The notes under the pieces: model-generated | What the model saw: only the letters and a program-made list of their open reading frames with translations | What the model was told of the DNA's origin: nothing | Databases searched by the model: none | Assembly (NCBI GenBank): GCA_037176885.1 | Contig: JAWWNJ010000085.1 | Span: 930,001 to 994,000 of the forward strand | Length of the DNA stretch: 64,000 nucleotides | From: Favolaschia claudopus | Taxonomy: Eukaryota > Basidiomycota > Agaricomycetes > Agaricales > Mycenaceae | Reading direction: 5' to 3' | Shown: piece after piece, positions 54,887 to 64,000 of the stretch | Layout: the number at the start of each line of letters is the position of its first letter | Position numbering within the stretch: position 1 is the first letter of the stretch | Translations under genes and position numbers: made by a program

Positions 54887-56058
54887 CTACCACGCCCCCT
54901 GCGCCTGCCTTGCGCGCACCTGCTGCTGATACGCCCACTTCTCATTCTCCTCCCGCAACTGCTGATGGTGCTGCATCATCAGCTGGTGGTGGTGCTCGTA
55001 AGCCGCGTCCCCAACAAAGGTGGGGCTCGCAATCATCGACGTGGGGCTCGCTATCATCGGTTGAGGTCCTCCTCCATACGGGGGCGAGGGCGCTTGTTGC
55101 TGCCCCCCGCCGAAGTGGGGCGGCGAATGCGGGCCGAAATGGGGCGGGGAGTGCGATTGCTGGCGCGCGTGCGGGTGAGAGGGTCCGATAGCGATGGTCA
55201 TGGGCTGGGAGTGAGGATGAGGATGAACGACCTCAGGCCCGACGAAGTGCTGCGACTGCTGCTGCGCCATCAAATCGACCTGTTGCTGTCTTTGCTGGTG
55301 CTGAAGATGCACAATCTCCTCTTGGTCCTCATACCCACCATACTGCCCCCCACCATACAAACCCCCATCCTCCTCCTCCCCCTCCTCCCCCCCAACCATA
55401 TCCCCCTCCTCAAACTCCAGCTCCCCACTCAACACCACCGCAAACCCATCCCCCCGCCTCGGCTCCTCCACGCCCGGCACACCCGCCCTGACACGCCACT
55501 CGTTCACCTCGTGCCTCAAGGCGTCGGTCTCGTTCTTCATGAGGCGGAGCTGCTGCGCGGCGAGGATGCGGTGCCGGCGCGAGGCGTTGATGTGCGCGAT
55601 GCTGCTGTTGACGATGGCGCTTTTGGAGGGACGCCGGATTTGGGAGAGGTTGGGGAGCATTGCTGCGAGGTCCTACATAGTAACACGATAATTATCAGGT
55701 TTTTTCAGCGTCTAGATAAGAAGTGGCAAGTAAGAGAACGCACAAGAAATCGGCCATTGAGAGTTTCTCTCCGTTGGCGTTCTACGGCATTGTGGGTGGC
55801 ACGGCGCTCGGCTGTGTTGGCGCGCCTGCTGGGCTTGGTGGTGCGTTTGACACCTCCGGCGTTTCCGGCACCGGTGGTGGTAGTGGGACTGGATGAGTCT
55901 GTTGTGGCTTTCGCGGGGGTGGTGAGGGGGAGGTCGGATGACAGGACGGGGGTTTGGGGCGGGCCGGTGGAGGCGGAGGAAGAGCTGTCGGAGGTGGAGG
56001 AGGAGGCGGGGGATGGGGGGGAAATCGTCAAGGCCATTTGGCTGTATGGGGAACTCAA
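54887..56058 (-). CDS. Basic helix-loop-helix transcription factor
   Basis: The start at 56058 gives MSSPYSQMALTISPPSPASS (a second ATG at 56037). A Ser/Thr-rich N-terminus precedes the basic region RRATHNAVERQRRETLNGRF. The His-Glu-Arg positions appear as H, E and R-R-R (HNAVERQRR), the pattern for E-box (CACGTG-type) contact. An intron near 55740-55675 separates helix 1 from DLAAMLPNLSQIRRPSKSAI and VNSSIAHINASRRH (helix 2), followed by a short helical extension. The C-terminal half is rich in Gln, His, Pro and Gly, a low-complexity activation-type region ending RARQAQGAW at 54887. It probably acts as a dimeric nuclear regulator. The orthologue cannot be named. Confidence 0.88.
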
Positions 56059-58828
56059 AGTCGACGCGATAAATCTGCGGGAGGACTGGAGTGGCGTGGG
56101 GTGGAGGGGAGTCGCGAGTTTATATTATTCTCGAGCGTACTCTTTGTTGTTTGCGATATTGTGCACCGGGAATGCGTGTGGAGGGCGGGAGGAAGAGTCC
56201 GATAAGGGTCGCGAGATCTGCAGTGAATGAGTTGAGTGGCAGTCGAGGAGATGGAGGAGGTAGACGTACATCAGGCGGTATCCTTAAGGGTGGGGGCTAG
56301 GGCGGGGGTGGAGGAGGAGAGGGTCGGGAGGGAAATTCAGTAGGAAATGAGCATCAAACAAGAGGACAACAGCGATCGATGTTTGCTGTTGTTGATGTGT
56401 GAGAACTACTACATAATCTACGCGAAGTCCCGGTCCACCGCCCCGTCCGCGTTTCACTTCAAACTCCCACAAATCAACCGCAATCACCCGCAAACTCCCT
56501 CGATTCGTCCCCAGATATTCCGCAAATATAGACTCTCCGAGTTAGCCGAGGCTTGTCCTGACTGGTCCAGACAAACCACGTCAACTGAGAGCGAAGTTGC
56601 TGGCAGAACAGCAGAACAAGCTTCGAGTAGCTTCGAGTTGAACACCCGCGTCCTCGAGGCGTTACGGTACTGTATATCAGTCTACTGAAGAGAATCGCAG
56701 CGGGCAACCGAAAGAGATAAGAACGGCCCGGAATTCAAAGAGATATCAGAGAAGTTCAATTCAATTCCTTTATGTACGTTCCGTATCGAGAGAACAAAAC
56801 TCTAAACCGTATTACTATCATATAGCTCTCCCGGAAGCTGCCGACGAGGATTTTCGACGCAGAGTTCGAAGGAGTTCTCGACGACACCTCAGGCCTCAGG
56901 CCTCAATTCTCCGAGATGTCGGTGGTGACAATTACCTCCAGTCTCAGTATTTCTGGGTCGCTCCAGCATCGGTTGACCTTGGTCGTGTGAGGAGACCGTG
57001 GTTTTCCTTATTTGGGTTTCTACGCGACGCGTCTCGGTTCTCGACCTCCATCTCTCCAGCTCTGATCGCCTTTCGAAATATCCCACTCGCCCGTCTACGG
57101 GCCAAACAAAGACGCCGCCTCTCCCCCTGGTTCCTTCCCTTAATCTATCAAGCCCGGCCTACAATCTAAATTTACATGTATTCCTTTCTTCGAAGCCTCG
57201 CAAATTTCACCGACGATTCAGACCGTCCCTTTGCCAGCAGTTGCCAGCGCCACGTCTACAACGACCTCCAACTCTCCAGCTCTGATCGCCTCATCGAAAT
57301 ATTCACTAGCCCTTCTGCGGCGCGAACCAAAGACGCCGATGTGTTCTCTCAATCCACCACGTCTATCAAGTCGGCGCCCGCCCTACTACAGCATCTAAAT
57401 TCGTCTCTCTCTCTCAGAAATCGAAGCCTTCCGTCATCGGAATCGCAAAACTAGAAATTTCACCGACCGCCGTCCCTCCTTACCTGTCTACCCTCAAAGC
57501 CGCCATAATTTATCGATAGCATAATTAGCCTCCACAGCCGCCCACAACACAAATATATAAATGCGACTCGGGCACACAGACTCATCAACCGGTGTCGAGC
57601 TTGCTGTCTGTCGTTGAATGTTTTAGGAAGCCTCCGTCGCTGCCCAGTGCCTTCCCGGATATACATATCCCAGACCAGCAATCTCCCGTCTCTCGCTGGT
57701 GATTCAACCGCATTCCGTCTGAATCAAGGTCAAAATAACAACGAAGTCGTCTCATGAAATCCTCAAATTCCCTCCGCGTCAAATCGCCCAGCGTCAAATT
57801 TCCGCGTCCAGAACAAACCAAAGTTAAGACCCCGCCTAGCATCCGAATATCTTAGATCGACGCGATCGACACGCGCGAATCCAATCCTCGATCGTCTCGT
57901 CTCGTCGCTTAGACTACCACCGCTCTCGTAGGCTCTCGTATGATGGCAACGACCACATTCTAAAATCCAATCCAATTTCGCCAAATACATACCCAAGGGC
58001 CAACGAGCGTCGAGTCTCGGCGAGTAATGGAGGATTTGTCTGCTCGGCGGCGTCACCTTGGGGACTCCTGTGCGTTCCATCCAGCCCCACAGTGGCCCCC
58101 ACCCCCTATGTATGTAAAAGTTGGGTCCGAAACCACGCGAACCACGCGAACGACGACGCGTCACGAACGGTGAAATTGCCATTTTGATTTTTTTTCGGGG
58201 TGAAGTCCCTTGTATTGAACGGTCTGTTTCCGAACTCCCGCTCAAAACGGCATCTCATCCACGTGACCCCACCCCCTTACGTACCTCCATCCCCTATAAA
58301 AAGCCCTCACAAACAAAAATTTGCTCTTCAAGTGTCCGACCAACCACCTGGAACGCCCGCCCCGGCGCAGACGTTCGCTCGTCTCATGGCGTTATACTCC
58401 TCGTTGGCGGAGCGAGGCGTCCCGATTTCGGGACGCTCACCAGACCAAGCGCCCTTTTTTTTATTCCCTGCGCTCCTGTCCGTTTCGGCGTCGACGGAGG
58501 GTGGGGGAGGGGGTGCAGCATCATATTCTATGACCTACGCTTGCAGTGTCGCTATGCGGCTTTTGCAGATTGGTAAAACCATGATGCGGACATTTTTTTT
58601 GCTGGGTAGTTGGCTGGATGTGTAGTAGATTTTGTTGGAGAATGAAATTTTCTTTGCTTTGGAAATCGCTTGAGTGGAATTTTGTGGGCGACGTTCAGCC
58701 CGCTTTTCGACGGCGGTGACCTCGTTGACGGCGTTCGTCCCCCCCGTCTGTGAAATTGCGCTGGACGAGAGGGATCGGGCATCGTCGAAACAAACATTAA
58801 TATTCTTTCCCTCTTCCCTACATCCACC
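56059..58828. other. Long intergenic region without a firm gene
   Basis: About 2.8 kb. The left part is the GC-rich promoter of the bHLH gene. A diverged tandem duplication lies at 57040-57475. The minus-strand open frame at 57763-58245 has no domain. No RNA gene is seen. Pyrimidine-rich sequence just before 58829 is probably the RRP7 promoter. Confidence 0.45.
57040..57475. repeat. Diverged tandem duplication, unit about 220 bp
   Basis: CTCTCCAGCTCTGATCGCCT occurs at 57053 and again near 57273. It is followed in both cases by TCGAAATAT, then an AACCAAAGACGCCG-like motif, TATCAAG, an ATCTAAATT motif, CGAAGCCT, and AAATTTCACCGAC (about 57202 and 57456). The order is the same in both units, with many substitutions. 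Plus-strand reading gives SSSDRLSKYPTRPS and SSSDRLIEIFTSPS. Confidence 0.7.
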
Positions 58829-59920
58829 ATGTCCCTCCCCAGCTCCGTCGCTGGCTTCACCGTCCTACCCATCTCCTACGCAGGCACCTCTACCTCTACA
58901 TCTACACACTACATCTACGCCCGCTCCCACACAGGCTCAAAGAAACCAAACACCTCAAAAACGCAAACACTTCCAGACGGCCGCACACTATTCCTCGTGA
59001 ACGTGCCCCCAGATGCGACGGATCGCGAGCTAGTCCTATTATTCAAAACCAGCGGAACGGTCGAGAGGGTGGTGTTTGATTTGGATGTGGATGGGAAGGA
59101 GAAGGAAGAGGAGGATGAGGAGGATGATGAGGGGGGAGGACAGCGATTTGAGCGACTCTGCGGATGCAAATCCCGCAAACGCGGAGGAGGAGGGGGACGT
59201 GGACATGCAACAGCAGCCCCGGAAACGCAGAAAACTAGATAAAAAACCAAAGCCTCCTCAAGTGACGCCGCTGCCCACGAAACCTCTGCGGCCTCTCCGA
59301 CCCACGGGCCGAACAGCGCACCTCGTCTTCCTCGACGCGTCTTCCCTCGAACGCGCCCTCGCACCGACACAAAAAAACCGCACTTGGCCGACTTCCGATT
59401 CGGAGCCGACTGGGCTCGCGCGATACGCCGCCCTCTACGACTCCCTCCGCCCCCCACTCGACAGCGTGCGCGCGCACGCGGACAGCGCTATGGAGCTGTA
59501 CGAATACGAACTTGCGCAGACGAGAAGGGAGGCGGGGAGGTATAAGAAGGGCGAGGCGATTGTGGATGAGGATGGGTTCACGCTTGTGACGAGGGGCGGG
59601 GTCTATGGGCAGACGCTCGGGGGCGGGGTGGGGGTTGCGAGCAAGGTGTTTCAGGCTGACATGGCGGAGGGGGGGAAGAATAAGAAGGGGAGGAAAGGGA
59701 GGGAGGGGAAGGAGAAGGAGGGGTTTTATGCGTTCCAGAAGGCGGAGAAGCAGAGGAATGGTATGTGCTTTCTTGTTTCGATGGGTGTGAGGGATGCGTG
59801 CAATTTTCTGATTAATGCGTTTTATTTTATGTAGATTTATTGGAGCTTAAGAAGAACTGGGAGGCGGACAAGGCGAAGATTGAGAAACTCAAGGCGTCGA
59901 GGAAGTTCAAACCGTATTAA
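58829..59920 (+). CDS. RRP7: Ribosomal RNA processing protein 7 (Rrp7), with an apparent frameshift
   Basis: Rrp7 acts in the UtpC part of the small-subunit processome during 40S assembly in the nucleolus. The start at 58829 gives MSLPSSVAGFTVLPISYAGT. An RRM-like region follows (TLFLVNVPPDATDRELVLLF and SGTVERVVFDLD), then an acidic stretch, then TAHLVFLDASSLERAL. The Rrp7 C-terminal domain is clear: YEYELAQTRREAGRYKKGEA, IVDEDGFTLVTRGG and FYAFQKAEKQRN, spliced (59761-59834) to DLLELKKNWEADKAKIEKLK and RKFKPY. The two exons total 1018 nt, one base too many. The frame changes in a run of six G at 59131-59136, and with five G the reading would be continuous. This is either an assembly error or a real lesion. 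A 52-nt intron could also restore frame, but it has no intron character. Confidence 0.88.
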
Positions 59921-60207
59921 CCAGGTTGCGAATGAAGGATAATTCATAAATGCATGCGGTCCTGCTCGATGAGATATCGCAGCTGCTACCATGCTGATAC
60001 AAGGAACTTCACTTCGCGTCGTTCGTGTGTTACAAACAGCTTTTTCAGAGGTGGTGGGCTGAAACGCACTTCGGGCGACACGCAAACTGAAACGGTCGTT
60101 CAACGCTGAGCTTCGCCAGAAGTTCCCAACGTTTCAAAAATCATAGATTCATAACCATCCATTCCTTTATTTTGATTAAGGTATAATTTTGCAGTAGATT
60201 GTCTTGT
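59921..60207. other. Convergent 3' region of RRP7 and LCB2
   Basis: A short spacer without gene content. Confidence 0.5.
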
Positions 60208-62579
60208 CTACGTGTGCGGCTGCGTACCAATACGAGCCAACTCTACAGCCCGCGCGCACACATCCTCTATATCCCACCTCTCCCTCCTCGGCAACCCATG
60301 CTTCAAATCCAACACATCCCCAATCTCATCGCACGCCCGCAAAATAGTATCTATATCATCCTTCGTATGCGCTGCACTCACACAGAGCCGCACACGCGTG
60401 GTCATGAGCGCGCAAGCCGCTGCCAAATTCCATTAGCATCCAATTTTCATTCGTAATTCATTAGACGCGAATCCACTCACGGTAAGCAACAACAACAACG
60501 ATTATGGGCGTCTTGTACTGCTTCATGAGGCGGTGGAACATGTGCATCTTGCCAGGGTGGAACAACAACAGCGCGATGACCGGCGACATGGGGTGTCCAT
60601 AGGTGATGAAACCGAGCTTCTTCAAGCCCTCATGCAAGTAACACGAGTTAAACGTGAGTCGTTGCAGGCGAGTGCGGCCCTCGACACCAGAAGCAAGGCT
60701 GGGATCGAGCGTGAGCCACGACGGAAGGAGCGACTGCGGTGCGGGTCCAGGGTGCACATCCGCTAAATCCGAGCTGCTTCCAAGACGGAGAGTCGAGCCA
60801 GAGGAAGAGGCAGCGACAGCGGTCGAAGGAGCTATACCCATGATGCTGGCCATAGAGGAAACAATCTGCATCAGCACCGGAGGCGACATCGCTTCGCCAT
60901 AGGCCCCAAGGTATCCGCGGACACGGAGACGGTCGACGAGAACCTTGCTGCCTGAGATGTAACCGCCCGCAGCGCCAAAAGACTTGGTGACTGACAGACA
61001 GCAGTGAGATTATGTTAGAGACAAGGCGGGTAAGGAAAACGTACAAGTTCCCATGAGGATATCGATATTCCGCGGGGAGATACCGAAGAAATCGCAGACA
61101 CCACGACCATTCGGACCAACAGCACCAATGGAATGTGCCTCGTCGACGAACAGATAGAACTAGAAAAGTCTGATGTGAGAAGTTACACAATAGAAAGCGA
61201 AGTGAATTAAACCTTGTACTTCTTCTTCAGCTCGAGGATACGAGGAAGATCTACAACGGTTCCCTCCATGCTGTATAAACCCTCGACGATAACGAGGATC
61301 TTTTTCCATGGGCGATGAGTCTTGGGCTGGCCTTGCGAGATAGCTTCCCGCAACAAGCTCTCGAGCTGAGCCATATCGTTGTGCTTGTACATCCGTACAT
61401 TGGCACCACTGAGACGCACACCGAACCGGATACTAGCGTGATTCAGCTCGTCCGAGATGACAAGGCAACCCTTGTTGACGAGCGCCGGAATATACGCGGA
61501 ATTTGTGGCAAAACCCTGTGCTAAACGTTAGAGCTAGCTACCCCTATGCAGAAAAAAAAACCTTACCATCGAGCTGATCAAGGCGTCCTCTTGTCCCACG
61601 AACTTAGCGACCAGCGCCTCTGCAGTGGCGTGCAAATCCGTCGAGCCAGCGTCCAACCGTGATGAAGCAGACGAGACCCCGTACCGCTTGATGCTTTCCT
61701 CGACGGCATCAGCGCACCCACCCTTCGCTTGTGCAAAGCCGAGGTAGTTGTATGAGGAGATGTTGAGGGCGCGTGTGCGACCACCGGTGAATATCTGGGT
61801 GTCATTGTAGTCCGGGGAGTAGCGGTCCAACAGCATGATGGTCCGCCCAGCAACACCGGTAACGGGCTGGGAGAAACATTCGTCGATACGCGCTTTGAGA
61901 CGCCGAGTATAGAACGAGTCGAAATCAGAATTGAGGGGTGCATATCCCTGCGGAAGTGTCAGGGTCCGTCGGTGAGGTTCGGCGGCGTGAGAACAGACAG
62001 CCCGCTTACATCGCTCGGCATGAGGTGCTGGTAGGCTTTCGGGTAAAAGCGTTTGCCCAGGAAGTCGCGAATGTGGCCGAAGCAGATTAGAATGAGGTAG
62101 CTAGATGCTGTTTAGACCGTAGAAGCAAAAAAAGACGAGCAGACCAACCTGATGTATGTTGAAATAACGATATAGTACGGCGGCTCCTCTGGTACATGCT
62201 GCAGACATGTGCCAGGGATGTGCTCCGACACCAAACGGAAGTTGTTGTTTGCGCAATGACCGAACTCCGAGTGCACAGTGTTGAAGACCTGTTCGGAGGT
62301 AGGCGCATGTAGAGGGTAGTCGAGCCCAGGGAGGCCTTCGTTTTCGTGCAGAACAGTTTCCTCGGACTCAGAGGTGACTGAGGAGGACAGCGAGAGCGCG
62401 GGCGTCGCGGTAGGTGTCGGCGAACGCCTGGAACGGCGAGCGTCGGCCTCGGAGAGGGCTGAGAGATATGAGGCGGCCGTTTTGGGGGTCAGAGACGATG
62501 TGCTCCGTTTCTTGAATATGGAGGACGTCGGGGACATGTTGCTGAGAGCCATAGGGGACGGTAGAGGAGAGTTAGGCAT
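60208..62579 (-). CDS. LCB2: Serine palmitoyltransferase subunit Lcb2
   Basis: Lcb2 is the PLP-binding subunit of serine palmitoyltransferase, the first step of sphingolipid synthesis at the ER. The start at 62579 gives [20 protein letters not shown] and a disordered N-terminus of about 90 residues. The conserved body follows over several exons: [73 protein letters not shown] and [19 protein letters not shown]. It continues [20 protein letters not shown], then [15 protein letters not shown] with the PLP lysine, and [20 protein letters not shown]. The last exon has [18 protein letters not shown] and ends at 60208. Introns lie near 62150-61940, 61565-61517, 61210-61160, 61040-60990 and 60485-60420. 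A Ser/Ala-rich insert near 60800 is an addition compared with yeast. Confidence 0.95.
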
Positions 62580-63230
62580 GCTGGGGGGGAAGAGGAGCAG
62601 ACAAGCTTCCAAATTTCGAAATCTCACCAACCCAATTGATTGGCTGACGGCTCAATTGAGTAACTCAACTTCCGTAAGCAACCCGATTACCCGAAAGATT
62701 CGGCCGACAGTTACATTTGCGAAGAAATACTCTGTGTACTGATTAGGGAGAGCGAGCGTAGGAAACTGTCCTGGAGGGAGAGTATTTAGGTAGGGAGAGA
62801 AATGCGGTCTGCCACCGCTGTAAATAGCTCACGATAATAAATCGCGGTGAATAATAATTTCTTGCGGGAGGAGGTTAGGTGGGTGTGCAGGTGGTGTTGG
62901 GGCGGCGGCTCGATTCGCTGGAGGGGAAGTGCTGAAGCTAAGAAAGGTGAGAAGCAAATCGGGCGGAAGGAAGGCAGACGGCCCAAATCCAGTACGCACG
63001 GTTCTTGGGTCTAGGAAAAGGATACGAAAATTCAGACCCGAAGCAATCAAGCGCGAGAGAGAAATGAAAATGAGGAGTGGGTGGGCGGGCGAGTGAGTGA
63101 ATAGGAAGCTGAGGAAAAGCGATGGAAAGACGCGTCGAACGCGTCAAGAACGCGTCTCCCCTGCCCGCCGACGCGCCTGCGTAACGAAAAGTAACGTCAC
63201 ATGTTGGTGATGTCACGCGTCCTACTGAGT
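62580..63230. other. Intergenic region between LCB2 and the Helitron
   Basis: It contains the LCB2 promoter. Minus-strand open frames here (for example 62938-63216) have no domain and are not called. Confidence 0.45.
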
Positions 63231-63253
63231 ATTATTAATAACGAGCTTTAACA

Positions 63254-63346
63254 CCCTGCCTTCGGCAGGGCGGGCTCGCTGCGCTCACCGCCCTTCCTAC
63301 GGCGGGTGTACAGCTCGTTGGGGCGCTGCCCCAAACCCCGGGGTTT
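63254..63346. repeat. Cluster of palindromes at the Helitron end
   Basis: Three hairpins lie close together: CCCTGCC with GGCAGGG around TTC (63254-63270), TTGGGGC with GCCCCAA around GCT (63318-63334), and AAACCCCGGGGTTT (63333-63346). An outer pairing AACGAGCT against AGCTCGTT (about 63239-63247 and 63312-63319) encloses the first part. Terminal hairpins are expected near Helitron 3' ends. Confidence 0.75.
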
Positions 63347-63533
63347 CTCTTTTGTTTTTGTATCAGGTTAATTACTAAGAACTAATTGACACCAAAGAAA
63401 AGCTTGAGTTGAGAGAATTATACAACACAAAATTCGTACACTATAGAACTAATGTAATGAGTTAATCGTGAGCTCGGCTGTAGACAATATGAGTCTTTTG
63501 ATACAGCTCAGCACAGTCACCACATACCGAAAT

Positions 63534-64000
63534 TCAGACTTGAAGAAGAACTTCGGGGTATACAATATTTTTGGTTGCAGTCGTTGTTGCGTCGGGCTTG
63601 AAAAGGGCTTTGACTCGACGAACAGAAGTGCAGCGTGAAAGCGCAACATAGAGTTGACCATGCGCAAAGATGTCTGTACGCAAGTCCAGCCCAACATCGG
63701 TAACAGATTGCCCTTGAGCTTTGTTGATGGTCATGGAGAATGCAAGTCTGATGGGGAACTGGCGACGTTTCATAGAAAAGGGAAGCTGGTCTGCAGAAGG
63801 AATGATTGAAATCCGGGGTATGAATGCAGTTTTGCCAGCGTGATCTCCTCCAATCAGGCGAACCTCCAAAACCCTTCGCCCGATCTTAGTAAGAACAGCT
63901 CTTGAGCCGTTGCAAAGACCCTGTGCTGCATCCAGATTGCGAAGAATCATGATTGGACACCCAACTTTGATGGCCAATTTGGAAAGAGGAAGTCCGGAGG
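63534..64000 (-). CDS. Helitron Pif1-like helicase, C-terminal part, truncated by the window edge
   Basis: The frame is open from the right edge to the stop at 63534. Visible are LSKLAIKVGCPIMILRNLD, GLCNGSRAVLTKIGRRV, FIPRISIIPSADQLPFSMKR, QFPIRLAFSMTINKAQGQSV (helicase motif V) and HGQLYVALSRCTSVRRVKAL (motif VI, with the arginine finger). This is the C-terminal third of the Pif1-type helicase domain of Helitron RepHel proteins, which would normally follow an HUH-type Rep domain. Motifs I-IV and Rep must lie to the right. The sequence in view has no internal stop or frameshift, so the copy may be fairly young. Confidence 0.9.
   Translation of the reverse strand, partial: SGLPLSKLAIKVGCPIMILRNLDAAQGLCNGSRAVLTKIGRRVLEVRLIGGDHAGKTAFIPRISIIPSADQLPFSMKRRQFPIRLAFSMTINKAQGQSVTDVGLDLRTDIFAHGQLYVALSRCTSVRRVKALFKPDATTTATKNIVYPEVLLQV

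Larger units (their letters stand above)
63231..64000 (-). mobile_element. Helitron, 3' part, running off the right edge
   Basis: The helicase tail at 63534-64000 identifies the element. Its 3' side, about 63231-63530, ends in a palindrome-rich block. I cannot fix the exact 3' terminus or find a canonical CTRR end, so the left limit is an estimate. The body lies beyond the window. Confidence 0.65.

Noticed and set aside
54530..56230. Long plus-strand open frames of up to 466 codons
   Set aside because: They lie antisense to the bHLH gene in GC-rich, low-complexity sequence, and their composition (long Leu, Arg and Gly runs) is that of an antisense shadow.
57763..58245. Minus-strand open frame of 160 codons
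   Set aside because: Basic, repetitive composition, no domain and no splice partners. Not enough to call a gene.
59083..59134. A possible 52-nt intron that would repair the RRP7 frame
   Set aside because: The stretch is purine-rich with no polypyrimidine tract or branch site, and it codes for the acidic run expected in the protein. A one-base indel in the G run explains the data better.

Overview
The window is nuclear DNA from a basidiomycete fungus, most likely a mushroom-forming agaricomycete. Genes are tightly packed on both strands and broken by many GT-AG introns of about 45-60 nt. The conserved proteins are fungal (Sec11, Lcb2, Urm1, Emc2, Isd11, Rcf1, Apc11, Rrp7, cohesin Scc3), and there are several F-box-like genes, a Helitron and a hAT-type MITE. 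Exon borders and family assignments were read by eye. No database search was possible.

Layout. 1.8-6.7 kb: a long disordered and coiled-coil protein. 7.0-11.6 kb: cohesin SCC3 on the minus strand. 12.0-14.7 kb: an unusual protein with an internal ubiquitin-like domain and a C-terminal RING-like finger. 15.05-15.57 kb: ribosomal protein eS30, whose last intron carries a convincing two-guide box C/D snoRNA. 15.9-18.5 kb: an AT-hook coiled-coil protein. 22.7-25.3 kb: a hypothetical gene divergent from SEC11. 25.9-29 kb: a secreted Ser-rich protein and an F-box-like gene. 29.2-30.3 kb: the mitochondrial genes RCF1 and ISD11, convergent. 31-37 kb: a protein kinase, an HMG-box protein, a Tgl2-like lipase and URM1. 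37.8-38.9 kb: EMC2. 44-49 kb: two F-box-type genes and a hypothetical. 50-51.6 kb: a small secreted protein and APC11. 52.4-56.1 kb: an acidic hypothetical and a bHLH factor. 58.8-62.6 kb: RRP7 and LCB2. 63.2 kb to the right edge: the end of a Helitron with its helicase tail.

The main structural feature is a long inverted duplication. A module of an F-box gene convergent with a secreted CrtC/Diels-Alderase-like gene lies at about 18.8-22.4 kb and again, inverted, at about 39.4-43.4 kb. The enzyme-like gene is open in both arms, although the second copy has lost internal residues. The F-box gene is broken in both arms by different events: a 9-bp footprint-like insertion that makes a stop, and a 528-bp hAT-type MITE with an 8-bp target duplication whose empty site survives in the other arm. 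A decayed third F-box fragment lies near 52.2 kb.

Most of the remaining genes are unrelated housekeeping functions: sphingolipid synthesis, ER protein processing and insertion, Fe-S assembly, ribosome assembly, cohesion and the cell cycle. There is no evident metabolic cluster. Two ubiquitin-like proteins (URM1 and the Ubl/RING protein), APC11 and several F-box genes give the window a ubiquitin flavour, which may be chance.
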